A DNA stretch of 64,000 nucleotides from Muribaculaceae bacterium (GTDB lineage: Bacteria > Bacteroidota > Bacteroidia > Bacteroidales > Muribaculaceae). Made by a program: the position numbers and the translations under genes. The notes under the pieces were generated by a model. It did not search any database. It had not been told where the DNA came from and saw only the letters and a list, made by a program, of their open reading frames with translations. Positions within the stretch are counted from its first letter, which is position 1. Every line of letters starts with the position of its first letter. Below, in pieces: positions 26,069 to 34,581 of this stretch. Location of the stretch: contig JAFQZK010000026.1 of assembly GCA_017405965.1 (NCBI GenBank), positions 24,433-88,432 on the forward strand, read 5' to 3'.

Positions 26069-26549
26069 GCAACCGCTCACCCCAGCCCAGGCTGCGAACC
26101 GCGCCGCCGCCCTATGTGCCCGCTGCGAGCAGGCGCCTGGTGATATACGCGAGAAGCTGCTCAAGTGGGGTCTGTCGCCAGCCGACGCCAGCCAAGTGCT
26201 TCGCCAACTCACCGAGCAGGGATTCATCGACGAGAGCCGATTCGCCAGTGCGTTTGTCAAGGACAAATTCATGTTCAACGGCTGGGGACGCATCAAGATT
26301 GCCCACCAGCTGCGCCAAAAAGGCATCACCGCCGAGGTCATCGACGAAGCGACAGGCACACTGGATGAGGAAAATTACCGCAATCGTCTCATAGAACTGC
26401 TGCGCGCCAAATGGCGCACCGTGAAAACCCGTGAGCCGCGTGCGGCATGGGCTGCAATGATGCGGTTTGCCGTTTCACGAGGCTTCGAGACATCGATTGC
26501 CGCCGAGTGTGTCAAGCAAGTAACCCGAATCGATGCTGAAGACGATTAA
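26055..26549 (+). CDS. recX: Regulatory protein RecX
   Basis: RecX modulates RecA filament activity. The 164-residue protein shows the three-helix repeats typical of the family: REKLLKWGLSP, VLRQLTEQGFIDESRFASAFV, and GWGRIKIAHQLRQKGI. The length is normal. It overlaps the upstream patatin gene by 14 bases and the downstream comF gene by 17 bases. recA is not adjacent. Confidence 0.92.
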   Translation: MNSPKQPLTPAQAANRAAALCARCEQAPGDIREKLLKWGLSPADASQVLRQLTEQGFIDESRFASAFVKDKFMFNGWGRIKIAHQLRQKGITAEVIDEATGTLDEENYRNRLIELLRAKWRTVKTREPRAAWAAMMRFAVSRGFETSIAAECVKQVTRIDAEDD

Positions 26550-27240
26550 ACAATGGCTGGGAGCCGCTGCCGACGTGGCCTTGCCTCGATTGTGCCCGGT
26601 GTGCGGAAAAGCGCTCGACAGCGACGAGCAGTGGCTGTGCCGCAAGTGCCTTGCCGCCTTGCCCCGCACCCGCTACGAGGAAGCAGATTTCAACACCATG
26701 GAACAACACTTTGCAGGCAAGGTACCCATCGAGCGTGCCACTGCCTATTTCTTCTACGAGAAAGGGGCGCCCTATGCCAGTATCCTACACGATATCAAAT
26801 ACCATTCCACACCACGCATGGGACGATGGCTGACCTCCCACGCCGTGCGCGACATGAAGGCAAGCCGTTTTTTTGAGGGCATCGATGTGGTGACCGCAGT
26901 ACCGCTTCACCGCAGCAAGTTGGCCAAGCGCGGCTACAACCAGAGTGAATACCTCGCGCTCGGCATTGCCGACGAACTGGGCATCCCCTATGTCGAGCTA
27001 TTGAAGGCCGTTCGTCCCCACTCCACCCAGACCCACAAAGGCGCCCTTGAGCGCTGGCAGAACATCCAAGACAACTATGCATTAAAAAAAGATGCCGACC
27101 GCTATGCCGGCCAGCACATCCTGCTCGTTGACGACGTCATCACTACAGGCTCCACCCTCACCGTGTGCGCCGCCCTGCTGAAAAGCATCCCCGGCACACG
27201 GATTTCGTTGTTTACTCTCGCCGCCGCCAGGTTGGAGTAA
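26533..27240 (+). CDS. comF: ComF family phosphoribosyltransferase-like protein
   Basis: A 235-residue protein with an N-terminal zinc ribbon (CPVCGK and CRKCL) and a PRTase domain with the PRPP-binding signature ILLVDDVITTGSTL. ComF proteins have roles in DNA uptake and recombination; the exact reaction is unknown. A family-typical RGYNQSEYLA segment is present. It is last in the patatin-recX-comF unit. Confidence 0.93.
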   Translation: MLKTIKQWLGAAADVALPRLCPVCGKALDSDEQWLCRKCLAALPRTRYEEADFNTMEQHFAGKVPIERATAYFFYEKGAPYASILHDIKYHSTPRMGRWLTSHAVRDMKASRFFEGIDVVTAVPLHRSKLAKRGYNQSEYLALGIADELGIPYVELLKAVRPHSTQTHKGALERWQNIQDNYALKKDADRYAGQHILLVDDVITTGSTLTVCAALLKSIPGTRISLFTLAAARLE

Positions 27241-27341
27241 TCTTCCATCACTTAAGCGATGGAAGATAGTGTATCTCACGGGCGATCGTCATCGCCCGTG
27301 GTGTAGAGTTGAGTTAGTCCATGTGCAATGGCACATGGACT
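27241..27341. other. Three perfect hairpins in a row between convergent genes
   Basis: Hairpin 1: TCTTCCATC / GATGGAAGA (27241-27266). Hairpin 2: CACGGGCGAT / ATCGCCCGTG (27277-27300). Hairpin 3: AGTCCATGTGC / GCACATGGACT (27316-27341). All stems are perfect (9, 10 and 11 bp), loops are 4-8 bases, and none is followed by a T-run. They begin right after the comF stop codon. A bidirectional terminator or a small structured RNA end are both possible. Confidence 0.75.
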
Positions 27342-27366
27342 GTGTATGGGAGACAATGCTGATTTA

Positions 27367-27735
27367 TCAGGATTGATTCTGTTTGGCTTTGTGCAAGCCG
27401 TTCAGCAGCTTTGATGTTGTAAAAAAGAGTGGTCTTATCTGATTGAAATCTTCTTCTGAAATGTAGCCCAAGTCGACGGACAACTGAAGTTGGCAGTAAA
27501 GTTCCATAAGTGAACCATAAGCAATTTCCAGGAAATGAGTTGTCTCTTTGGCTGCAAGCCTACCTATGCCTTCTGCAATGTTCGACGGAACAGAAATGGC
27601 CGATCGTTGCAACTGATTGCACAAGGCGAATTTCTCTTCGGGCGGGAACTTCTTGAGTAGTTGATAGACTTTGACAGTCAATTGGCGCGCCAACTGATAG
27701 ACTTCAAGTTTCTCGAAATGATAAATATATTCCAT
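27367..27735 (-). CDS. Four-helix bundle protein (S23/IVP, Avd-like family)
   Basis: A 122-residue protein with FEKLEVYQLARQL near the start and NQLQRSAISVPSNIAEGIGR, the hallmark of the 23S rRNA intervening-sequence protein family, which shares a fold with Avd of diversity-generating retroelements. Function outside those contexts is unknown. There is no reverse transcriptase or rRNA nearby. The gene is a single unit with its upstream region full of short repeats. Confidence 0.88.
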   Translation of the reverse strand: MEYIYHFEKLEVYQLARQLTVKVYQLLKKFPPEEKFALCNQLQRSAISVPSNIAEGIGRLAAKETTHFLEIAYGSLMELYCQLQLSVDLGYISEEDFNQIRPLFFTTSKLLNGLHKAKQNQS

Positions 27736-27786
27736 GATGATGACTGTTTAAAAGATAATCCTGATTGCCAAATACCATCCTACACG

Positions 27787-27848
27787 TTTTTTCATTTCGG
27801 TGAAATGAAAAAACTCCACTATACACCATACACCATACACCATACACA
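27787..27848. repeat. 12-bp palindrome followed by 7-bp tandem repeats
   Basis: TTTTTTCATTTC pairs exactly with GAAATGAAAAAA (27787-27813, 3-base loop). Directly after it come about four copies of a 7-base unit, ACCATAC (27820-27848). The block separates the four-helix bundle gene from rpoZ. Confidence 0.75.
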
Positions 27849-27851
27849 AGT

Positions 27852-27875
27852 AACGGCGCCTTGCGGGGCGCCGTT
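27852..27875 (-). terminator. GC-rich stem-loop after rpoZ
   Basis: AACGGCGCC pairs with GGCGCCGTT across 6 bases, just beyond the rpoZ stop codon; there is no clear T-run on the - strand. Confidence 0.6.
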
Positions 27876-27882
27876 AACTTTA

Positions 27883-28215
27883 TCAAAATTCCTCTTTTTC
27901 TTTGGCTAGGTTGCGGTAAGCAAGTTTGTCCTCCAGGTATTCCTGGGTAGCAATGAGTGTGGGCTTGGGAAGTTTCTCGTAGTACTTCGAGATCTCAATC
28001 TGCTCACGGTTCTCACTGATTTCCTCGAGGTTGTCGTTCAGGGTAGCAAATTCCTGAAGCTTCTTTTCAAGGTCGGACTTCATCTCGGCGGCAATCTGGT
28101 TGGCACGCTTGCTGATGATGCAAACGGTCTCATAGATGTTGCCCGTGGGCTCAGCCATCTCAATGATGTCATGCACAGTTGTGGTGAGTGGCGCGTTAGT
28201 CTTCTTGTAATCCAT
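27883..28215 (-). CDS. rpoZ: DNA-directed RNA polymerase subunit omega (Bacteroidota type)
   Basis: A 110-residue RpoZ/Rpb6-like protein. It contains NIYETVCIISKRANQIAAEMK, the helical core that binds the beta' subunit, and a C-terminal acidic tail typical of the phylum. The ATG gives MDYKKTNAP. bamD lies 45 bases upstream on the same strand, an arrangement common in Bacteroidota, so the two are likely co-transcribed. Confidence 0.92.
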   Translation of the reverse strand: MDYKKTNAPLTTTVHDIIEMAEPTGNIYETVCIISKRANQIAAEMKSDLEKKLQEFATLNDNLEEISENREQIEISKYYEKLPKPTLIATQEYLEDKLAYRNLAKEKEEF

Positions 28216-28260
28216 ATTACTGCTATTAATATTTAATGTGTTGTTAATATCGGTTGATGA

Positions 28261-29067
28261 TCAATTGCCGTTGACACGCTTGTTGGCAACTTTGAAAATG
28301 TTGTCGGCTTCCTTGCGCATCTTGCTGTCGGGGTAATCGTTGATGAACGAGTAGTACTCGTCGATGACGGTGCGGAAACGCTCCTCCTTCTTCTCCTCGA
28401 CGCTCTCTACGGCCTCGCGGTAACGGGCACGCAGCACGAGCATCTCGAGATCCTCCTTGTACTTGCTGTAAGGATAGGCCTTGATGGCATTCTGGGCCGT
28501 GATCACTGCACTCTCGTAGTTGTTGCCCATATAGTTGCCCAGGTTGTAGTAGAGCGTTGCGTTTTGCAGTTCCTTGAGCACCAGCTTGTCCTGCAGCTCA
28601 AAGACAGCGCTCTGGGCGATAGACACCTTGTCGCTCTTGGGGAAGTAGTCAAGGAAGGCTTGCAGCTCCTCCATGGCACGGATGGTCTCGGTCTGATCGA
28701 GCTGGGCATCTGGCGAATCGAGGTAGAAGCCATAACCGGCGTAGAAACGAGCCAACTCGGCATACTGGCCACGCGGATAGCGCTGGTAGTACTGCTTGAA
28801 GTAGGAGCCTGCGCTGACGTAGTCCTTGTTCTCGTAGTAACTTAACGCTAACAGATAGAGCGATTCCTCGGCATGCGGAGTGCCACGGAAGATGGGCACC
28901 AGCTCGGTGAGGATGGTGTAGGCCTGAGCATAGCGCTTGTTCTCGAACGCCTTTTTGGCATAGGCGTACTTGTACTCAAGGTCAGAGCTTTTCATCACCT
29001 TGTTGTACTCGCCACAGCTCACCAGCATACAGGCTAGGGCCACTATTATCGTCAGTTTCTTGATCAT
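28261..29067 (-). CDS. bamD: Outer membrane assembly lipoprotein BamD
   Basis: BamD works with BamA to insert beta-barrel proteins into the outer membrane. The product of 268 residues starts MIKKLTIIVALACMLVSC with the lipidated Cys in LVSC, followed by TPR-like repeats (KKAFENKRYAQAYTILTELV, YYENKDYVSAGSYFKQYYQRYP). The frame begins seven codons earlier, at 29088, but the ATG at 29067 gives a proper lipoprotein signal. Confidence 0.94.
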   Translation of the reverse strand: MIKKLTIIVALACMLVSCGEYNKVMKSSDLEYKYAYAKKAFENKRYAQAYTILTELVPIFRGTPHAEESLYLLALSYYENKDYVSAGSYFKQYYQRYPRGQYAELARFYAGYGFYLDSPDAQLDQTETIRAMEELQAFLDYFPKSDKVSIAQSAVFELQDKLVLKELQNATLYYNLGNYMGNNYESAVITAQNAIKAYPYSKYKEDLEMLVLRARYREAVESVEEKKEERFRTVIDEYYSFINDYPDSKMRKEADNIFKVANKRVNGN

Positions 29068-29204
29068 TGAAAAGTCGTTTTTGCGCATTTAGCCCGCAAA
29101 ATTACTACTTTTTTATAAGATGTGCAACAACCGAGGCCAAATCCGAAGAATATTTCGCAAAATTTAACGGAAAGAGCCGAGGATGTATCGATTCAACCGT
29201 TTAA

Positions 29205-29340
29205 CCCCACGCAAAGACGCTAAGGCGCTAAGAGTCTTGTTGGCATCCGCGCCCTTTGCCCCACGCAAAGACGCTAAGGCGCTAAGAGTCTTGTTGGCAT
29301 CCGCGCCCTTTGCCCCACGCAAAGGCGCAAAGACGCTAAG
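29205..29340. repeat. 54-bp tandem repeat of the ACGCAAAGACGCTAAGG type
   Basis: CCCCACGCAAAG recurs at 29205, 29259 and 29313, exactly 54 bases apart. Two complete units are identical as far as I can read; the third diverges after AAAGGCGCAAAGACGC. The region 29068-29641 has no gene: it holds this array, a copy of the GGGCCTCGCCTTGGCGTGGCC hairpin (29380-29400, also at 421-441) and the inverted repeat at 29416-29481. Confidence 0.9.
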
Positions 29341-29415
29341 GTTTTAAAACAACTTAAACAATATGGCATCAGCGCTGTAGGGCCTCGCCTTGGCGTGGCC
29401 GCACAAAAAAGAAGG

Positions 29416-29481
29416 AAAACCTCACGCTAAAGCGCAAAGACACTAACATCTTAGCGCCTTAGCGGCTTAGCGTGAGGTTTT
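29416..29481. terminator. 15-bp inverted repeat with long loop
   Basis: AAAACCTCACGCTAA (29416-29430) is the exact reverse complement of TTAGCGTGAGGTTTT (29467-29481). The loop repeats AGCGCAAAGACACTAA-type motifs, so it is built from the same repeat vocabulary as the array upstream. It may act as a bidirectional terminator. Confidence 0.55.
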
Positions 29482-29641
29482 TCAGAAAGCGTTGACGATA
29501 CGCAATACCAAACGACACGGCGGAACGAGGCGTGGCGAATGGTTTGATGGGCCATGGGAGGCGAAAAAGCACAAATGTTGAAGACAATACGGGAAAAAGT
29601 TTGTATATTTGTCGGATATAACCACTTAATTACACGAGATT

Positions 29642-30097
29642 ATGAAAATTGGAGATAAGATTCCCGAGTTTCTGGGACTGGACCAGAATGGCAACGAAGT
29701 GAAAGCCAGCGACTTTGCCGGCAAAAAGCTCATCATTTACTTCTACCCGAAAGACAATACCCCCGGCTGCACGGCCGAGGCCTGCAGCCTTTCGACCGGT
29801 TACGGCGCACTCAAGCGCGCAGGCTATGCCCTGCTTGGCGTGAGCAAGGACAGCGCTGCCAGCCATCAGAAGTTTGCCGATAAATACAGCCTGCCCTTCC
29901 CGCTCATCGCCGATGTGGACACGACGCTGAACCAAGCCTTCGGCGTGTGGCGTGAGAAAAAGATGGCCGGCCGCACCTACATGGGCACCGTGCGCACCAC
30001 CTTCATCATCGATGAACAAGGCGTTGTGACGCACATCATCGAGAAGGTGAACACCAAGGACAGTGCCAACCAGATACTGGAGTTAGTTAACAGTTAA
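29642..30097 (+). CDS. bcp: Thioredoxin-dependent thiol peroxidase (Bcp-type peroxiredoxin)
   Basis: Reduces hydroperoxides with electrons from thioredoxin. The 151-residue protein has the peroxiredoxin active site FYPKDNTPGCTAEACSL with the peroxidatic Cys in PGCT and a second Cys five residues on, as in the atypical 2-Cys Bcp class, followed by GVSKDS. A TATATTTG box at 29605-29612 lies 30 bases before the ATG. Confidence 0.95.
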   Translation: MKIGDKIPEFLGLDQNGNEVKASDFAGKKLIIYFYPKDNTPGCTAEACSLSTGYGALKRAGYALLGVSKDSAASHQKFADKYSLPFPLIADVDTTLNQAFGVWREKKMAGRTYMGTVRTTFIIDEQGVVTHIIEKVNTKDSANQILELVNS

Positions 30098-30165
30098 CAG
30101 AGAACAGTTAATAGTTAATAGTTAATAGTTAACAGAGAACAGTTAACAGAGAACAGTTAACGGAT
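30085..30165. repeat. AACAGTTAACAGAGAAC simple repeat
   Basis: Tandem variants of GTTAACAGAGAACA and GTTAATA fill the gap between bcp and the S9 peptidase gene, and the bcp C-terminus (ELVNS) runs into it. It is the same family as the first block at 977-1052 and 6700-6735; an AT-rich relative (AACTATTAACTA) is at 53205-53240. Confidence 0.75.
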
Positions 30166-30203
30166 TTTGATAATTGAATTCTTGAACCGACAGCAGAAAC
30201 GAT

Positions 30204-32372
30204 ATGAAAAAGATATTTTTGATGCTTGCGATAATGGCACTGGCAATCGGCGCCGATGCCTTGACGCTTGAAGAATGTGTGTTGCGCGGCAATTCACCCC
30301 GTGGCATCGGAGCGATGCAGCCCGCCAAGAACGACGGCCGCTACTTTTACCGCCTGAGCGATGACGGCAATGCCATCATGCGCATCGGCTATGTGAAGGG
30401 TGACGAGAGCGTGCTGGTTGATACCCGGGATGAGTTTGTGACCGGTTGGGACGACTTTGAGGTGACCGCCGACGGTGCCTATGTCTTGCTGTGGAACAAC
30501 TCGCAGGAGATCTATCGCTACAGCTTCAGCGCCGACTACTATGTCTATGACCTGAAGAACAAGACGTTGAAGGCCCTGAGCGATGGCGGCGGCGAGGAAA
30601 TCGCGACCTTGTCGCCCGACGGCAAGCGCGTGGCCTATGTCAAGGGTAACAACGTGTTTGTGCGCAACCTGGTCGACGGCACGACCGTGCAAGTCACCCG
30701 CGACGGCGAAAAGAACAAGATCATCTACGGCGTGCCTGACTGGGTGTATCAGGAGGAGCTGGGGATGCTCAACACCCTCAACTGGTCGAGCGATAGCCGT
30801 TCGCTGGCCTTCCTGCGCTGGGACGAGAGTCAGGTGAAGATGGCGTCGATGGTCATCTATCAGGGCACTTGCAACCCGAAGGACGAATACGCGCTCTACC
30901 CTGGCCGCTACGACTTCAAGTACCCCGTCGCCGGTGAGAAGAACTCCATCGTGACGGTTCACTGCTATGACGTCATCGACGGTACCTTCAAGCAGCTCAA
31001 CGTGCCTCTTGACGAGGAGGATTACGTGTGCCACATCACTTTCAGCCCCGATCCTCAGCGGTTGATGGTGCAGCGCTTGAACCGTCACCAGAACGACCTG
31101 CGCATCTATGCCGTTAACCCCATGACGGGTGAGTCCAAGCAGGTCTATCACGAGACGTCCGACACGTGGGTGGACGCCGAGACCTCGCAGCAAGTGCAGT
31201 ACGAGGACAATTTCTTTGTCATCCCCAGCGAGCGATCAGGTTTCATGCAGCTTTATCAATATGACCTAGACGGCAACCTGATGCGCCAGCTCACCAACGA
31301 CAACAACCGCATCATCTCACAATTCTACGGCTACGACAAGAAAACCAAGCGCTTCTACTACCAAGCCTCTTGCGGCCCGCTGAACCGTGTTGTCGAGTTT
31401 GTGGATGCCAATGGCAAGGTGACACGTCTTGCTCCGTCAACGATTGATGGTCAGGGAACTGCATCAGCAATCTTCAACGGAGACTTTAGCTATTATGTGG
31501 GCCATTACAGCGATGCCACGACGCCCGACCAGTACCGCATCTATGACCGTAAGGGCAAGCGCGTGCGCGATCTGCAGCTCAACGAGGAATATGCCCGCCG
31601 CTACACCGCTGTGGATGTACCCAAGAAGGAATTCTTCACAATGGAATACGATGGCTATACCCTTAACGGATACATGATTAAGCCTACAGACTTCGACCAA
31701 AACAAGAAGTATCCCGTCATCATGGAGCATTACAACGGTCCCGGATCGCAGGAGGTGCTCAACAAGTGGCGCATGGGCTGGGAGCAGTACTTTGCCACGC
31801 AGGGCTATATCGTAGTTGAGGTGGATAGCCGCGGCACGGGTTTCCGTGGCAAAGACTTCGAGTCGATCACCTATCTGAACCTGGGCAAGTACGAGACCGA
31901 GGATGCCGTTGCCGCTGCCAAGTACATGGCCGGGCAACCCTGGGTAGATGCCCACCACATCGGCATCATGGGCTGGAGCTACGGCGGTTTCCAGACGCTG
32001 ATGGCGATGAGCGAGCCGGGCAGCAACTATGCCTGCGGCGTGAGCATCGCCCCCGTGACCACATGGCGTTTCTATGACAGCATCTACACCGAGCGCTACA
32101 TGCGCACGCCCCAGGAGAACCCCGAGGGTTACAGCAACTTCCCGCTGAACCGCGCCGAGAACCTGAACGGCCGTGTGCTCATCATGTTCGGTAGCGCCGA
32201 CGACAACGTGCACATCGTCAACTCGATGCAGTATGTCTCTAAACTCGTGGACATGAACCGCACCTGCGACATGATGGTGTTCCCCAACATGAACCACAGC
32301 ATCCGCGACTGCTCAGCCCGCTACGTGGTCTATCAGCGCGCCCTCGAGTTCTACGACCAGTACCTCAAGTAA
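30204..32372 (+). CDS. Secreted S9B dipeptidyl-peptidase IV-family protease
   Basis: A 722-residue exopeptidase with a signal peptide (about 1-20), an N-terminal DPP IV beta-propeller (Pfam DPPIV_N type) and a C-terminal alpha/beta hydrolase. The triad is Ser592 in GWSYGGF, Asp666 in GSADDNVH and His698 in NMNHSI. The propeller contains a DWVYQEE segment, the double-Glu motif that holds the free N-terminus of the substrate. Family members cut dipeptides after Pro or Ala. Confidence 0.94.
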   Translation: MKKIFLMLAIMALAIGADALTLEECVLRGNSPRGIGAMQPAKNDGRYFYRLSDDGNAIMRIGYVKGDESVLVDTRDEFVTGWDDFEVTADGAYVLLWNNSQEIYRYSFSADYYVYDLKNKTLKALSDGGGEEIATLSPDGKRVAYVKGNNVFVRNLVDGTTVQVTRDGEKNKIIYGVPDWVYQEELGMLNTLNWSSDSRSLAFLRWDESQVKMASMVIYQGTCNPKDEYALYPGRYDFKYPVAGEKNSIVTVHCYDVIDGTFKQLNVPLDEEDYVCHITFSPDPQRLMVQRLNRHQNDLRIYAVNPMTGESKQVYHETSDTWVDAETSQQVQYEDNFFVIPSERSGFMQLYQYDLDGNLMRQLTNDNNRIISQFYGYDKKTKRFYYQASCGPLNRVVEFVDANGKVTRLAPSTIDGQGTASAIFNGDFSYYVGHYSDATTPDQYRIYDRKGKRVRDLQLNEEYARRYTAVDVPKKEFFTMEYDGYTLNGYMIKPTDFDQNKKYPVIMEHYNGPGSQEVLNKWRMGWEQYFATQGYIVVEVDSRGTGFRGKDFESITYLNLGKYETEDAVAAAKYMAGQPWVDAHHIGIMGWSYGGFQTLMAMSEPGSNYACGVSIAPVTTWRFYDSIYTERYMRTPQENPEGYSNFPLNRAENLNGRVLIMFGSADDNVHIVNSMQYVSKLVDMNRTCDMMVFPNMNHSIRDCSARYVVYQRALEFYDQYLK

Positions 32373-32504
32373 TAATTTATTTGTTTGAATTTGTGTTTGA
32401 TTTGTTTTGATTTTTCCGAGCGCAGAGAGGACCTTTTTGCCCCGTATTACGGGAACCCGCAAACCGGAAAAAACCGACAACAAGTCATAACAACTTAAAA
32501 AGAG

Positions 32505-33452
32505 ATGGAGATGGAGTATAGGGATGTTTTCTTTGTCATTACGGGGCCGACGGCAACGGGCAAGACGGCGCGGGCGGTGCATCTGGCCAAGGCCATCGGT
32601 GGCGAGATCATCAGCGCCGACTCGCGTCAGATCTACCGCGGCATGGACATCGGCACGGGCAAGGACCTGGCCGAGTATGACGGTGTGCCCTATCACCTCA
32701 TCGACATCCGACCAGCAGGCTACCGCTACAGCCTGTATGAGTTCCTGGAGGACTTTGAGCGTGTCTATGACGACATCCGCCGTCGCGGCAAGCCTGTCAT
32801 CATGTGCGGTGGTACGGGAATGTATGTCGAGACGGTGGTCAAGGGCATCAAGTTGCCGCCCGTTCCGCGCAACGAGGAACTGCGGGCCGAACTTGCGGGG
32901 AAATCGCTCGAGGAGTTGACCGCCCTGCTCAAGACGATGAAGACTCTGCGCAACAACAGCGACATCGACACGGTGGCGCGTGCCACTCGAGCCATCGAAA
33001 TCTGCCGCTACTATGAGCGACACCCTGAACTGAAAGCCCTCACCGAGCCACACCCCATGTCGAATGCACTGGTCATCGGTGTGGAGGTGGACCGTGACAC
33101 GCGGCGCGAACGCATCAGTCGCCGTCTGCGTGCCCGTCTTGACGAGGGCATGATCGACGAGGTGCGCCGCCTTATCGACGAGGGCATCGACCCCGAGGAC
33201 CTCATCTACTACGGCCTGGAATACAAATTTGTCACCCAGCACGTCATCGGCCAGTTAAGCGAGGAAGAAATGTTCCGCCAACTGGAAATCGCCATCCACC
33301 AGTTCGCCAAGCGCCAGATGACCTGGTTCCGCGGCATGGAAAAACGCGGCACCCCCATCCACTGGCTCTCCAGCACCCTCTCCCCCGACGACTTCACCAC
33401 CCAAGTCCTCACCCTCGCCACCACCCTCTCAAACAACCAAAACAACCAATAA
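32505..33452 (+). CDS. miaA: tRNA dimethylallyltransferase
   Basis: MiaA adds a dimethylallyl group to A37 of tRNAs that read UNN codons. The 315-residue protein has the P-loop TGPTATGKT, the ISADSRQIYRGMDIGTGK segment with the catalytic Asp, and GGTGMYVE. The second half is rich in Arg and ends QMTWFRG followed by a Thr/Ser-rich tail. GTGKDLAEY replaces the more common GTAKP; Bacteroidota often carry two miaA paralogues and this may be the diverged one. A second ATG at 32511 is possible. Confidence 0.93.
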   Translation: MEMEYRDVFFVITGPTATGKTARAVHLAKAIGGEIISADSRQIYRGMDIGTGKDLAEYDGVPYHLIDIRPAGYRYSLYEFLEDFERVYDDIRRRGKPVIMCGGTGMYVETVVKGIKLPPVPRNEELRAELAGKSLEELTALLKTMKTLRNNSDIDTVARATRAIEICRYYERHPELKALTEPHPMSNALVIGVEVDRDTRRERISRRLRARLDEGMIDEVRRLIDEGIDPEDLIYYGLEYKFVTQHVIGQLSEEEMFRQLEIAIHQFAKRQMTWFRGMEKRGTPIHWLSSTLSPDDFTTQVLTLATTLSNNQNNQ

Positions 33453-33470
33453 ACAACTCAGACAACAATG

Positions 33471-33518
33471 ATTTTGTTTCCGAAATGCGGCATTTTTGCA
33501 TCATTTCGGAAACAAAAT
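33471..33518 (+). terminator. 17-bp stem-loop after miaA
   Basis: ATTTTGTTTCCGAAATG pairs perfectly with CATTTCGGAAACAAAAT around a 14-base loop containing TTTTT; the outer arms are AT-rich and so give a built-in T-tract in both directions. Confidence 0.8.
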
Positions 33519-33570
33519 TGTTGTTATACGTGAGCTGATTGTGTGTTATTGAGCCAATCGTGGGTGTGGA

Positions 33571-33702
33571 TCACTTGGATTGGTTTTTCTTTTTGAGGTA
33601 TTCTTCGCGGGCGTGGCGGAGGCGGCGCTGGCGCTCGGCCTCGCGGTGGCGACGGCGCTTCTCGGCGTCCTCTTGGCGGTATGCAAAATCGTTGTCGGCC
33701 AT
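33571..33702 (-). CDS. 43-residue highly charged small protein next to recR
   Basis: MADNDFAYRQEDAEKRRRHRE at the N-terminus, continuing with alternating Arg/Glu residues and ending KKKNQSK. It would form a single charged helix and has no hydrophobic segment. The frame is clean, with GC-rich codons matching the neighbours. Similar short Arg/Glu proteins exist in related genomes (from memory); the function is unknown. It lies 84 bases downstream of recR on the same strand. Confidence 0.55.
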   Translation of the reverse strand: MADNDFAYRQEDAEKRRRHREAERQRRLRHAREEYLKKKNQSK

Positions 33703-33786
33703 AATCTATAACTACTAATTTCGCGAATGTAACGAATTGATTAACAAAAGAAAAATTAGCATAATTCGTGTAATTCGTAGTTTTTC

Positions 33787-34416
33787 TTATTCTTTGTGGA
33801 AAGTGTCGCTGAAGAGGGTGCGGTTAAGGATGGAACGCCCGAGGGTGAGTTCGTCGGTGTACTCGATCTCGTTACCCACGCTCACGCCACGTGCCAGGAT
33901 GGTGATCTTCACGTCGGGGTATGGGGCCAGGCGGCGGAAAATGTAGAAGTTGGTCGTGTCGCCCTCCATTGTGGCGCTGAGGGCGAGGATGACTTCCTTG
34001 ATGCCGCCTGCCTTAACGCGCTCCTCCAGACTGTCCACCTCGATGTCGCCGGGGCCGATGCCGTCCATCGGCGAGATGAGTCCTCCCAGCACATGATAGA
34101 GTCCATGATGCTGGTTAGTGTTCTCGATGCTCATCACATCCTTGACATTCTCGACCACACAGATGGTAGAGGCATCACGCGACGGGTTGCTGCAGATGGG
34201 GCACACCTCGGTCTCGCTGATGTTGTGGCACACCTTGCAGTAACGGATCTCGCGGCGCAATCTGATGATGGCCTCGCCAAAGTTGACGGCCTCCTGCTCG
34301 TCCTGCTTGAGCAAGTGCAGCACGAGGCGCAACGCCGTCTTGCGCCCGATGCCGGGCAACTTGGCGAACTCAGCAACAGCCGATTCCAGCAAACGCGAAG
34401 CAAATTCCTGTTCCAT
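33787..34416 (-). CDS. recR: Recombination mediator RecR
   Basis: RecR works with RecF/RecO to load RecA at gapped DNA. The 209-residue protein has the N-terminal helix-hairpin-helix ([15 protein letters not shown], here [15 protein letters not shown]), the zinc finger [16 protein letters not shown] and the Toprim domain ([14 protein letters not shown], then [14 protein letters not shown]). Normal length. Confidence 0.96.
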   Translation of the reverse strand: MEQEFASRLLESAVAEFAKLPGIGRKTALRLVLHLLKQDEQEAVNFGEAIIRLRREIRYCKVCHNISETEVCPICSNPSRDASTICVVENVKDVMSIENTNQHHGLYHVLGGLISPMDGIGPGDIEVDSLEERVKAGGIKEVILALSATMEGDTTNFYIFRRLAPYPDVKITILARGVSVGNEIEYTDELTLGRSILNRTLFSDTFHKE

Positions 34417-34520
34417 CTCCTAATTGTCAAATAAAACAGCGACAAAATTAATGAATTTCCCCGACAGCGGCAAACATCACCGATAACAAAGCGGACAAAA
34501 AAGCACAAAAAAAATCCGAT

Positions 34521-34552
34521 TTTGGCAATTACACGATTTTTTATTATCTTTG
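34521..34552 (+). promoter_or_regulatory. Promoter of the acyl-CoA ligase gene
   Basis: TTTG at 34521-34524 and TATCTTTG at 34545-34552 are separated by 20 bases, an ideal Bacteroidota promoter, 29 bases before the ATG. Confidence 0.7.
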
Positions 34553-34581
34553 CCGATTAGTAACAAAATCATCAAGGCGAT

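Noticed and set aside
27367-27735. Diversity-generating retroelement around the Avd-like gene
   Set aside because: No reverse transcriptase, template repeat or variable repeat is present in the window.
29205-29340. CRISPR-like array
   Set aside because: The 54-bp units are repeated whole, without unique spacers, and there are no cas genes.
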